Below are positions 34,301 to 42,267 of a DNA stretch of 64,000 bases, in pieces. Position 1 is the first letter of the stretch. Each line of letters opens with the position of its first letter. The DNA comes from an uncultured Alistipes sp. GTDB taxonomy: Bacteria > Bacteroidota > Bacteroidia > Bacteroidales > UBA932. The position numbers were made by a program, and so were the translations under genes. The stretch spans positions 1-64,000 of the forward strand of contig UQUN01000002.1 in the NCBI GenBank assembly GCA_900544175.1, given 5' to 3'. The notes under the pieces are model-generated. The model was not told the origin of the DNA, did no database searches, and worked only from the letters and a program-made list of their open reading frames with translations.

Positions 34301-35570
34301 CAAGAAGATCATAGTAGCTCTTGTTGACGATACCGTCATCTCCGTTAAGGTACGAAGGAACGAACAGCACCTTCACCTTGCCGCCTTTCCTGTTGTCGAG
34401 ATTGAGGGCCTTCATACGGTTCAGAACAGCATCCGAACCGGGCTCGTTGAGAATATGGGTGGTATTTGTGACGTAGTCCGATCCGTTCCCGGCCAACTTG
34501 GCTGCAAGTTCCTTGTCCGGACCATTGTGACCGGCCGGCACCATGATATAGGCTACGACCTTACGGCCAGAATAGCTGGAATTGTTGAGCCTGCCAAGCA
34601 CGTCCAGAAACACATCTATTCCCTTGTTCTTGTATTCGTAGCGTCCGCTTATGCCGATTATGAAGGCATCGCCGCACTCCTCGCCGCACATGGCCGAAGC
34701 AAGGTCCAGAAGAGCCCTGCGTCCTTCCGACACGGCCTCCGCACGTTTGTCCTTAGAAGGTACTATTCCGTTGTCGAAACCGTTCGGTGTAACGATATCG
34801 ACTTTCTTGTCAAGGAGTTTCTCGCACTCAACAGCTGTGATGTCGCTTACCGTAGTGAAAACATCGGCATTGGCCGCCGCACATTTTTCAAGAGAATGCT
34901 TCGATGTCACATTGTAGTAACGGGCTTTCTCATCAGCATTACAGTTGTTCAGTGAATCATACAGAGGCACATTATTGCATGCCAGGCACCTTCCTACGAC
35001 TGTTGCATGAGTGGTGAAAATCGTCGCCACATGCGCGTTGACCGATTTGAGATAAAGGATACCGGCTCCTGTCATCCACTCATGAAAATGAGCCACCACC
35101 TTGTGGTGCGGCTGAAGATTGAACTTGACGAAACTTTCGATGACTTTGCCCGCCGCATAGCCGAACAGAGCCGATTCTATGAAATCCCACTGGCCTGAAA
35201 GAGAGTCCAGTTTGAACTTTTCCCAAAGGGATGTGAATATCTCATTTTTCTTTGAGATGAACTGAGAGAAATCCACCAGGACGGCAATAGGCTTTCCCGA
35301 TATGTTCCAACGGCCTACCCTGACCCTGAGCCCCTCTTCCGCCGCCGCTATTCTCCAAGTCCTGAAAAGAATAGGATCCTCTGTAAATTCAGGATTCTGC
35401 GCCGTGTCCATCCAGACATCAGGACCTATATGGATATGATTGTTCTTCAGTTCCTTTGAGAGATTCAATGATTTCGATGCCAATACGGTATGGATGCCTC
35501 CTACCTTATTGCACACTTCCCAGCTTGCCTCGAACAGATAGTCGGGCATCACAACTTTTTCAGTACTCAT
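31338..35570 (-). CDS. fusion of GT3 glycogen synthase and GT35 alpha-glucan phosphorylase
   Basis: One 1410-residue polypeptide with two opposing activities. Residues 1 to about 545 are a eukaryote-type glycogen synthase: EASWEVCNKVGGIHTVLASK near the start, HFHEWMTGAG, FTTHATVVGRCL and FPSYYEPWGYTPLESLAFGV with the acceptor-site glutamates. From about 550 a DUF3417-type N-terminal segment (LDTISKNLWWCWNEETM) leads into an alpha-glucan phosphorylase: IAYFSMEYGLDTSLKIYSGG, GILAGDYLKESSD, and EASGTSGEKAAMNG with the PLP lysine at about 1164. The synthase adds glucose from UDP- or ADP-glucose and the phosphorylase releases glucose 1-phosphate. Separate genes are usual in Bacteroides. No stop or frame change lies between the halves. 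It is the last gene of the glycogen cluster. Confidence 0.93.
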   Translation of the reverse strand: MSTEKVVMPDYLFEASWEVCNKVGGIHTVLASKSLNLSKELKNNHIHIGPDVWMDTAQNPEFTEDPILFRTWRIAAAEEGLRVRVGRWNISGKPIAVLVDFSQFISKKNEIFTSLWEKFKLDSLSGQWDFIESALFGYAAGKVIESFVKFNLQPHHKVVAHFHEWMTGAGILYLKSVNAHVATIFTTHATVVGRCLACNNVPLYDSLNNCNADEKARYYNVTSKHSLEKCAAANADVFTTVSDITAVECEKLLDKKVDIVTPNGFDNGIVPSKDKRAEAVSEGRRALLDLASAMCGEECGDAFIIGISGRYEYKNKGIDVFLDVLGRLNNSSYSGRKVVAYIMVPAGHNGPDKELAAKLAGNGSDYVTNTTHILNEPGSDAVLNRMKALNLDNRKGGKVKVLFVPSYLNGDDGIVNKSYYDLLVGMDMTLFPSYYEPWGYTPLESLAFGVPTVTTTLAGFGLWVRSHYNASHPSIAIVPRNDSNYEQVVDSVHKVVLDMLSVSADTMAQYKENAAEVSEIALWKHNIYYYKQAYSLAIERLVEEVGAFPEFREDQVQMFQRIEVNKPSWSRILVTRDMPDRLKALDTISKNLWWCWNEETMDLFKSINPDLWKECERNPIALLDRLTLDDYTRLEADGDFIARMDAVNNIFNDYMEGKKERTSPSIAYFSMEYGLDTSLKIYSGGLGILAGDYLKESSDMKVRMTGVGLLYRYGYFSQRLTSQGDQVAGYEPQDFFKIPAMPVRDENGNWKMISIVFPGRTVHAKIWRVDVGRTELYLLDTDFEDNLPEDRQITHHLYGGDWENRLKQEILLGVGGIRALRALGIHCDIYHCNEGHAAFTGLERLREYVAAGLAYNEALELVRCSSLFTTHTPVPAGHDSFSEDLLRTYMNHYPQRMKIDWETMMALGKINPMDRNEKFSMSNLACNLSQEVNGVSWMHGKVSQEILGGLWPGYLPEELHIGYVTNGVHYPTWTAPQWKKIHAEVFGADFAAHKYDKKCFEGIYNVDDKVVWNVRNELRTRMIEVVKKRISNTGISSHYSPHQIVSILDTLRSDVLTIGFARRFATYKRAYLLFRDLDRLDAIVNSPVHPVQFVFAGKAHPADKAGQDLIKRIVDISKMPQFIGKIVFVPNYDMNLAKALVQGVDVWMNTPTRPLEASGTSGEKAAMNGVMHFSVLDGWWIEGYRKDAGWALPMERTYEDQNFQDELDAATIYNIIENEIAPGFYDERDRNGIPALWIRYIKNTIAQVASNFTTNRMLNDYLDKYYMPLYRRTLKLNADDCAVAKEIAFWKKNIRHSWQHIEIKDYVRPTDSNDQPMLGKERVFRLELFIGDIDPEDIGVELVWAEQDRKGVYHVRKCFKFDYESGGDGVARYVCRLVPTATGVYYLTCRVFAKNDLLPHRQDLELVRWL

Positions 35571-35590
35571 AAATTTCTACGTGATGGTTG

Positions 35591-36796
35591 TTATTCCTGT
35601 TTCAGTCTGCCGTCGACCCTCAGCATGAAATCACTCAGGACATTCATGTAATTGATGAATGCCTCATACGGGGTGTCGTACGGATTAAAATAGTTATGTA
35701 CAGCACCGTCGGAAAAGAACTTGGTGCACATGTAATAAAAATGGTCGCTTTCCTGCAATTTCAGGAAATCCCTTACCAACTCAGGATCCTCAGCGGCCAT
35801 AACCTTGTCTGTAAGAGCATACAGCTTGGATGAAGCCTCGTTCTGCAGCTCGTTGCCCAGCCAGGCCGTAGTATCTCTCTCCTCATCCGCCCACGATATA
35901 GGGAACGGAACGTTGAGCGGTGCCACAGGCTTGTGCTTCCTCACCACCTGCGAAGGAGTGCAGAACTCGAAGTCCGTATGCGAAAGGACCGCCTCCGGCA
36001 AAGCTCTCATGAAGTCGAAGATACCAGTAGATGCAGGCTGGTGCTCTCCGAATGTCTCGTAATCCATGAACAGATTGACGACATCCCCGTCCTTTATCGA
36101 GTCCATCAGCCACGACACGTACTTCATGGCATCTACCGGCCACTTGTCCCATGTACGGTCAGAAAACCTGAAAGCGATATCGTCACTCAGCCCGAAATTG
36201 CGGAGCAACAGTTTCAGTTTGGGAGTCACTGCGTTGGTATAAACATAGTTCGGAGACTTCCATCCCAATATGTGCTTTGCCCCCTCCGTCAGCATACATG
36301 TGTACCCCATCCGGCTGACAGCCGCACCTATCTCATCCGAGTATATCAGTTCAGTATTCCTGAAGCATTTGGGTTTCTTGCCGAAATATTTAGAAATCAA
36401 GGCAGAGTGCATCTTGACCTGCTTTTCGAACTCGTGGATGGAGAACAGTGAGGCAAGGGTATGCGAGTATGTCTCGGCGATGAACTCCACACATCCGGTA
36501 GCGGCCAGTTCCTTGAAACTGTCGAGAACCTCAGGAGCATACGCCTCAAGCTGCTCGATCACAGAGCCGGAAATGGAGAACGCTACCTTGAATCTCCTGC
36601 CGGTAGCCTCTATCACATCCATAAGGAGCCTGTTCATCGGCAGGTAGCACCTCTCTGCCACCCTCCTCAGAATTGTCCTGTTTGCGAAATCATCATAGTA
36701 ATGACTGTCATTACCTATATCGAAAAAACGATACTGCCTGAGCCTGTCCGGCTGGTGTACCTGAAAATATATGCAGATTGAAGGTTTTGTTTCCAT
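35591..36796 (-). CDS. GH57 family alpha-amylase / glucanotransferase
   Basis: A 401-residue cytoplasmic GH57 enzyme (no signal peptide). ICIYFQVHQPDRLR is the first family motif. FRNTELIYSD carries the nucleophile Glu149, and LFMDYETFGEH carries the acid/base Asp245. Members hydrolyse or rearrange alpha-1,4-glucans. The shorter length (about 400) matches the group next to glycogen genes in Bacteroidota. It lies 20 bases before the fused synthase-phosphorylase gene and 10 after the GT4 gene. Confidence 0.92.
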   Translation of the reverse strand: METKPSICIYFQVHQPDRLRQYRFFDIGNDSHYYDDFANRTILRRVAERCYLPMNRLLMDVIEATGRRFKVAFSISGSVIEQLEAYAPEVLDSFKELAATGCVEFIAETYSHTLASLFSIHEFEKQVKMHSALISKYFGKKPKCFRNTELIYSDEIGAAVSRMGYTCMLTEGAKHILGWKSPNYVYTNAVTPKLKLLLRNFGLSDDIAFRFSDRTWDKWPVDAMKYVSWLMDSIKDGDVVNLFMDYETFGEHQPASTGIFDFMRALPEAVLSHTDFEFCTPSQVVRKHKPVAPLNVPFPISWADEERDTTAWLGNELQNEASSKLYALTDKVMAAEDPELVRDFLKLQESDHFYYMCTKFFSDGAVHNYFNPYDTPYEAFINYMNVLSDFMLRVDGRLKQE

Positions 36797-36806
36797 GTTG
36801 TTGTTT

Positions 36807-38087
36807 TTAATGTATTAAAGACATATATATATCCTTGATCTCGCCTGCCGCGTTGTTCCATTTCAACGTATTGACTTCATCAAGTCCGCAACGGGAAGCC
36901 ATATTCCCGAGTGCGGGATACTTCAACAGACCGTATATCGCGTCTGCCATGGCGTCTATATCCCAGAAATCCACCTTTATGGAATGCTTGAGCACTTCCG
37001 CCACTCCTGACTGTTTCGATATGATGGCAGGCACACCTGTCTTCATAGCTTCAAGAGGAGATATGCCGAAAGGCTCGGAGACAGACGGCATCACGTATAC
37101 ATCCGACAATGCGAACATTTTCTGGACATCCGCACCTTTGAGAAATCCGGTAAAATGAAAACGGTCGGCTATGCCCAGCCTGGCCACACGACGTATGGAC
37201 CTGTTGAGAAGGTCTCCGCTGCCCGCCATGACAAACCGCACATTCCTATAATATCGCAGCACCTTGTCAGCCGCCTCGATGAAATACTCGGGTCCTTTCT
37301 GGAATGTTATCCTGCCGAGGAAAGTGACCACTTTTTCCGGCACGCCCCTGTGGACCTCTATCTCGTTCCTCTTGCTGAAATCCACCGCGTTGTGTACAGT
37401 CACCACCTTGTCCGGCGATATTCCGTACCGGTTCACTACAATGTTGCGCGTCAGATTACTCACAGTGATGACCTTGTCAGCCTCCTCCATTCCAAGTTTC
37501 TCCATGGCATACACCTGGGTATTGACGTTCTCTCCTGTCCTGTCGAACTCAGTGGCATGCACATGCACCACCAAAGGCTTTCCGGTAAGACGCTTGGCCG
37601 CGACTCCGGCAAGATAGGTCAGCCAGTCATGCGCATGTATCACATCAAATGTATTCTGGAGAGCTATAGTTCCACCGACAAGAGCGTAGCGGGCGACCTC
37701 CTCCATGAGGTTGGCACCGTATTTCCCGGAGAACTTGTATTTCTGCTTGAAATTGACATTGAACTCCGTGGCCTGCCGGTGCCTGTCCTTCTCTACCATC
37801 CCGGCAAACTCCTCAGGAGACACATAGGGCACCATATTGGTTCCGATTCTCACAAACTTTATCCTGTCGAGAAAGTCGACAGGACTACAGCTGATGTCTG
37901 CAGCCTCCACGTCACTGGCGTTGATGATCTTAGCTACACTGCTGTCCTCGTCCCCAGAAGCTGACGGCATGACAAACAACACATCCACTCCGTTATGGGC
38001 CAGACCACGGACCATGCCGTAGCAGGCAGTACCCAGCCCGCCGGAGATATGCGGGGGAAACTCCCATCCGAACATCAAGACTTTCAT
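36807..38087 (-). CDS. GT4-family glycosyltransferase (glycogen-synthase-like)
   Basis: A 426-residue GT-B fold enzyme. The N-terminal MFGWEFPPHISGGLGTACYG is like glycogen/starch synthases and related GT4 enzymes, DVIHAHDWLTYLAG is in the acceptor domain, and the C-terminal donor site has VVTFLGRITFQKGPEYFIEA and PSVSEPFGISPLEAMKTG with the EX7E pair. It probably extends an alpha-glucan or a glucan-linked polymer from a nucleotide sugar. The gene overlaps the end of the debranching enzyme gene (ATGA-type, four bases), as expected for coupled translation. It adds a second possible glucan synthase to the cluster. Confidence 0.88.
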   Translation of the reverse strand: MKVLMFGWEFPPHISGGLGTACYGMVRGLAHNGVDVLFVMPSASGDEDSSVAKIINASDVEAADISCSPVDFLDRIKFVRIGTNMVPYVSPEEFAGMVEKDRHRQATEFNVNFKQKYKFSGKYGANLMEEVARYALVGGTIALQNTFDVIHAHDWLTYLAGVAAKRLTGKPLVVHVHATEFDRTGENVNTQVYAMEKLGMEEADKVITVSNLTRNIVVNRYGISPDKVVTVHNAVDFSKRNEIEVHRGVPEKVVTFLGRITFQKGPEYFIEAADKVLRYYRNVRFVMAGSGDLLNRSIRRVARLGIADRFHFTGFLKGADVQKMFALSDVYVMPSVSEPFGISPLEAMKTGVPAIISKQSGVAEVLKHSIKVDFWDIDAMADAIYGLLKYPALGNMASRCGLDEVNTLKWNNAAGEIKDIYMSLIH

Positions 38088-40027
38088 TTCTCCTCCTTGT
38101 TATACTTGTTGACTAAATACTCCGAGCGAAGCAGGGCGGCCGTGGACACGGAACTGGATATGGCTCCGTGAGGACTGTGCGGGGGGTCCCCGTCATACAG
38201 CTCGCAGACACAGCCTACCCCATGAAGTTCTATGTCCTCCTCAAAGGCATTTATGAGCTCAACGGCCCTCCTTCCGAACATCGGGCCGTAAAGACGGAAC
38301 ATCGCCTCGATATAGAACGCGAGAAGCCACACCCTTGTAGATCCCTGATGATATGCATGATCTCTCCTGTTCTGGTCTCCGTCATATACACCTTTATATA
38401 AAGGATTCTTCGGAGAAAGGGTACGGATTCCGCGCGCCGTGAGCAGCTCGCGCTTGACACAGTCCATGACATCAGCTTTCATCTCGTCCGACAAAGGGGA
38501 GTAAGGCAAGGCGCACGCGAACATCTGGTTCGGCCTTGTATATACATTCTGCCCGCTGTCATCCACATAATCAGCGAGGGCTCCTGTACTCTCCACCAGA
38601 AAAGTCCTGCAGAAAGAGGAGTCCATATTGTCCTTCAACGATCTGAGCAGCGATATCATACGTCTGTCACCACCATGTGCGGATTCCATATCCAGCATAT
38701 AGGAAACGGCATTGTACCACAAGGCATTGACCTCTACCTGCCAACCGCTCCGTTCCGTCACAGGAACTCCGTTGCTGTCGTATGCATTCATCCATGTCAT
38801 GGCGACTCCTTTCATACCGGCCTTGAGCAGACCGTTGTCAGACAAGGCCACACCCATACGGCTTCCTTCCACGAAACTCATTATAATCGCCTTGAGCTTG
38901 CCGCTGTAACGATTCCACAGCCTCTTGGAATCCCCGGTATAACCTGCATACTCCTGCAGGACCCAGAAGAACCAGAGCGCAGCATCGACCTGCCTCGATC
39001 CATGCAGAAGCTGATGAGCGTATATACGCACGGCACTGTCCAGGACTTCTTCGAAAAGAGCCGTATCTCCGTCCGCGTAAAGGGTAAGTCCTGGAAGAGC
39101 TATAAGGGTCTCCCTAAGTCCTTTGCCCAACCATGTATAACCTGAGTACACCTCCTTGATCCCCTTGCCGGAGTTGACGACAAACTGCTTTGCGGCTCTC
39201 TTCAGGCAGTCGTCATAACTCTGCAGGGATATACGGCTGGTCTCTTCCCTGCCGAACACCCCCGAAAGCCCCCTGACGGCAACAGGAGAAGTGGATACAG
39301 AAACTATGACCGATTCCCCCTTCCTGACAGGCAGTTCGAAATATCCTGGCGAATACAGGTCCTCCATATACTGGAAACCTCTCCTCTTCTCCTCGAGATA
39401 CTCTATATTATAGTACCAGTCCGGGTTATGGAAATACTCGTTCTTTCTGTTCAGCTGTATGTTGACAGACGGAAATCCGTCGTAAAGTCTGAAAGAGGCA
39501 CCGTTCTCCACAGTCTCGTACCCCCTGTCCGCAGACTCGTTGGCATGCGTAAGGGAGTGAATCTCCCTGAATGCCAGAAACGGCCTGAGTCTCAGGACAG
39601 TCGCTGAATGAGCATCGAGAAGCGTGTATTTTATCAGCAGCTGCTCCTTGTTGTGCAGGAAAAGCATGGACTTACTGAACATGATACCACCTACACGATA
39701 AATGATCACCGGATACTTCTCAAACTCGAAGTCCACGATATACTTGTGTCCCCTGGGCTCGTAATTGTTCTTGCCATAGCAGTGTATTCCAAGGTTGAAG
39801 TCGCGTCCGTGCTGTATCAGAGTCTCGTCCAGTGATGACAGGAGGACATATCTCCTGCTCTCAAAGTTCTTGACTGGAAGCACGAACATACCGTGATACT
39901 TGCGGGTATTGCATCCTACCAGAGTAGTGTTCAGATAACCGCCGGTCTTGTTGGTTGCCAGGACCTCTCTTGCCAGAGAGTACTCAAGGTTCACCAACTC
40001 CGCTTTGTCAAACTTTAGATACGACAT
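38084..40027 (-). CDS. glycogen debranching enzyme (amylo-alpha-1,6-glucosidase)
   Basis: A 647-residue protein. The N-terminal domain (NKTGGYLNTTLVGCNTRKYHG, about 26-46) and the C-terminal (alpha/alpha)6 domain are the GDE_N/GDE_C pair. HGSRQVDAALWFFWVLQEY and SGWQVEVNALWYNAV are catalytic-domain signatures, and HQGSTRVWLLAFYIEA lies near the end. It removes alpha-1,6 branch stubs during glycogen breakdown. There is no signal peptide, so it acts in the cytoplasm. It lies 11 bases after the branching enzyme gene. Confidence 0.92.
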   Translation of the reverse strand: MSYLKFDKAELVNLEYSLAREVLATNKTGGYLNTTLVGCNTRKYHGMFVLPVKNFESRRYVLLSSLDETLIQHGRDFNLGIHCYGKNNYEPRGHKYIVDFEFEKYPVIIYRVGGIMFSKSMLFLHNKEQLLIKYTLLDAHSATVLRLRPFLAFREIHSLTHANESADRGYETVENGASFRLYDGFPSVNIQLNRKNEYFHNPDWYYNIEYLEEKRRGFQYMEDLYSPGYFELPVRKGESVIVSVSTSPVAVRGLSGVFGREETSRISLQSYDDCLKRAAKQFVVNSGKGIKEVYSGYTWLGKGLRETLIALPGLTLYADGDTALFEEVLDSAVRIYAHQLLHGSRQVDAALWFFWVLQEYAGYTGDSKRLWNRYSGKLKAIIMSFVEGSRMGVALSDNGLLKAGMKGVAMTWMNAYDSNGVPVTERSGWQVEVNALWYNAVSYMLDMESAHGGDRRMISLLRSLKDNMDSSFCRTFLVESTGALADYVDDSGQNVYTRPNQMFACALPYSPLSDEMKADVMDCVKRELLTARGIRTLSPKNPLYKGVYDGDQNRRDHAYHQGSTRVWLLAFYIEAMFRLYGPMFGRRAVELINAFEEDIELHGVGCVCELYDGDPPHSPHGAISSSVSTAALLRSEYLVNKYNKEEK

Positions 40028-40038
40028 ATTCCTTATAA

Positions 40039-42012
40039 TTAATGTCTTTTCAGGACTATGGCCGATCTGTTCGGCAAATAGAGCGACAGAAGGTCACAGT
40101 CTCCTTCCCTCACCGTAAAGTGAGAGACACTTCCATCATTTCTTCCAAATCCCCCGAACAGGGAATCGTCCGTATCCAGAACGAGACGGTACTCTCCGGC
40201 TGCCGCATGGAATCTGAAATCTGTCACTGACAGTTCCGGATGGAAATTCAATGCAAAGATAAAACATCCCCGTGCAAAAATCAAAACTTTTTGAGTCTCG
40301 TCAACATAAAGCCGTACAGGTCTTTCAGCCAGTATCCCGTACCTGGAGAAAAGATGTATCATGGCTTTGTCGAACTGACGCAGCTGCCCGTATCTCAGAT
40401 CAGGATTGTCCGCCAGCGACCACTGTCTGCGTGCATAGAAATACGACCACCCGTTTCCTTCTCTGGGGAAATCTATCCACTCCGGATGACCGAACTCGTT
40501 GCCCATGAAATTGAGATAGCCGTCTCCGGCCGTAGCTATGGTGACCAAACGGATCATCTTGTGAAGAGCCATACCGCGTTCCACGGCCAGACTACGCGAC
40601 ATCTTGCTCATGGAAGTATACATTTCCTTGTCCATCAGGCGGAAGATAATCGTCTTGTCCCCTACCAGTGCCTGATCATGACACTCCGCGTAGCTTATGG
40701 TACGCTCGTCCCTCCGCTTGTTGGTCAGTTCCCAGTACATGCCCCCCATGCTCCAGTCCTCGTCCCGAAGCTCCTTTATCCACTTGATCCAGTGATCGGC
40801 CACCCCCATGCTGAGACGGAAGTCGAAACCGGTGCCTCCATCCTTCATCGGAGCAGCCAGACCCGGCATTCCGCTCACATCCTCGGCTATGGTCACAGCT
40901 CTGGGATTCATCTCCTTGACCAGGATGTTGGCCAGCCCAAGATAGGTCAGAGCATCTTCGTCCTGATTGCCGTCAAAGTAACAGGAATAATCGGTAAAAT
41001 CCTTACCCAAACCGTGATCCATGTAAATCATACTCGTAACCCCATCGAACCTGAAACCATCGATATGGTACTCCTCCATCCAGAACTTGAGACTGGAAAG
41101 AAGGAAACGTACGGTCGACTGCTTCCCGTAATCCAGACAACGCGACCCCCATGCCGGGTGCCTGCCCCTGGCACCGCTGTGGCAATAAAGGTAATCCGTT
41201 CCATCAAGCATGCCTATTCCCTCCACTTCGTTGTCAACAGCATGGGAATGAACGACATCCATAACCACAGCCATTCCCATACCATGAGCCTCGTCCACAA
41301 GAGCCTTGAACTCTTCCGGTGTCCCGAATCTGGAGCTCAAGGCAAAAAATCCCGACACTTGATAGCCGAACGAGCCGTAATAAGGATGCTCCTGAAGAGC
41401 CATCAGCTGCAGTGTATTGTATCCGAGATCCCGTACACGGGGCAGCACAGTCCTTCGGAACTCATCGAACGACGACACCTTCTCATCCTCGGAGCTCATA
41501 CCGACATGAGCCTCGTATATAAGCGGATACCTGTTATGAGGAATAAAATGGGAATACTTCCAGCGGTACTTGGCCGGAGGTGTCCACACCTGGGCTGAAA
41601 AGATCTTTGTCTGCGGGTCCTGCACGCAACGGGTACTGTATGCCGGCAACCTCTCACCGCTGCCGCCGAGCCACTCCACCAGCCATCTGAACAACGCTCC
41701 GTGCGGCATGGATGCCGATGGCAGCCGTATCTCCCAGTTTCCGTTACCTACAGGAGACAGCCTGTACCTCTCGTCCTTCCTCCATCCGTTCACATCACCT
41801 ATCAGATACATAGCTGTCGCGTTCGGAGCCCATTCCCTGAAAACGACATAGTCACCTTCCTTGTGTACACCGTAATACAGATGGTTATTGACCGCATCCG
41901 ACAGACGCCCGCCGTAACCGGCCAGTTCCTGACGTGCGAACACCAGTCTCCTGTAGCGCCTGTCTATATGCTCCCTGTACGGGGCAAGATAAGAGTCAGC
42001 ATCGTAAATCAT
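40039..42012 (-). CDS. glgB: 1,4-alpha-glucan branching enzyme
   Basis: A 657-residue GH13 enzyme that makes alpha-1,6 branches. The ATG at 42012 (MIYDADSYLAPYREHIDRRY) lies 14 bases after xseB; the longer frame to 42087 runs through xseB and is rejected. The N-terminal CBM48 domain has VVFREWAPNATAMYLIGDVN. The TIM barrel has LIYEAHVGM, VVMDVVHSHAV, GFRFDGVTSM with the nucleophile Asp near 320, VTIAEDVSGMPG with the acid Glu near 375, and YAECHDQALVGDK. This is the eukaryote-like (GH13_8) type of branching enzyme, in keeping with the GT3 synthase in the same cluster. Confidence 0.94.
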   Translation of the reverse strand: MIYDADSYLAPYREHIDRRYRRLVFARQELAGYGGRLSDAVNNHLYYGVHKEGDYVVFREWAPNATAMYLIGDVNGWRKDERYRLSPVGNGNWEIRLPSASMPHGALFRWLVEWLGGSGERLPAYSTRCVQDPQTKIFSAQVWTPPAKYRWKYSHFIPHNRYPLIYEAHVGMSSEDEKVSSFDEFRRTVLPRVRDLGYNTLQLMALQEHPYYGSFGYQVSGFFALSSRFGTPEEFKALVDEAHGMGMAVVMDVVHSHAVDNEVEGIGMLDGTDYLYCHSGARGRHPAWGSRCLDYGKQSTVRFLLSSLKFWMEEYHIDGFRFDGVTSMIYMDHGLGKDFTDYSCYFDGNQDEDALTYLGLANILVKEMNPRAVTIAEDVSGMPGLAAPMKDGGTGFDFRLSMGVADHWIKWIKELRDEDWSMGGMYWELTNKRRDERTISYAECHDQALVGDKTIIFRLMDKEMYTSMSKMSRSLAVERGMALHKMIRLVTIATAGDGYLNFMGNEFGHPEWIDFPREGNGWSYFYARRQWSLADNPDLRYGQLRQFDKAMIHLFSRYGILAERPVRLYVDETQKVLIFARGCFIFALNFHPELSVTDFRFHAAAGEYRLVLDTDDSLFGGFGRNDGSVSHFTVREGDCDLLSLYLPNRSAIVLKRH

Positions 42013-42026
42013 AAGGCCTGTCCTGT

Positions 42027-42221
42027 TTACTGTTCCTTCAATATACTCTCTATGCTTTCCTCGCTTTCCCTGAGCATCTTTCTGCAATAAGCCAGAAGTC
42101 CTGCGGCTTCCTTCACCTTAGCGGGGATATCACCCACCGCAGTCTGAGGATTCTCTATCTCGGCCACTATTCTTTCCAGACGGGAAAGCGCTTCTTCGTA
42201 CTTTAATTTCTCTTCTTCCAT
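42027..42221 (-). CDS. xseB: exodeoxyribonuclease VII small subunit
   Basis: A 64-residue helical hairpin protein, the usual size. LKYEEALSRLERIVAEIENP and AAGLLAYCRKMLRESEESIE are the family pattern. It binds XseA in large excess to form the ssDNA exonuclease. It follows xseA after 46 bases and precedes glgB after 14. Confidence 0.92.
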   Translation of the reverse strand: MEEEKLKYEEALSRLERIVAEIENPQTAVGDIPAKVKEAAGLLAYCRKMLRESEESIESILKEQ

Positions 42222-42267
42222 ATCTATAAACTAACAATCTGTGCAATTAACAAAAAGCCGTACGGCA

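Noticed and set aside
40240..41598. 452-codon plus-strand open frame
   Set aside because: Exact antisense of the branching enzyme gene; histidine- and arginine-rich noise.
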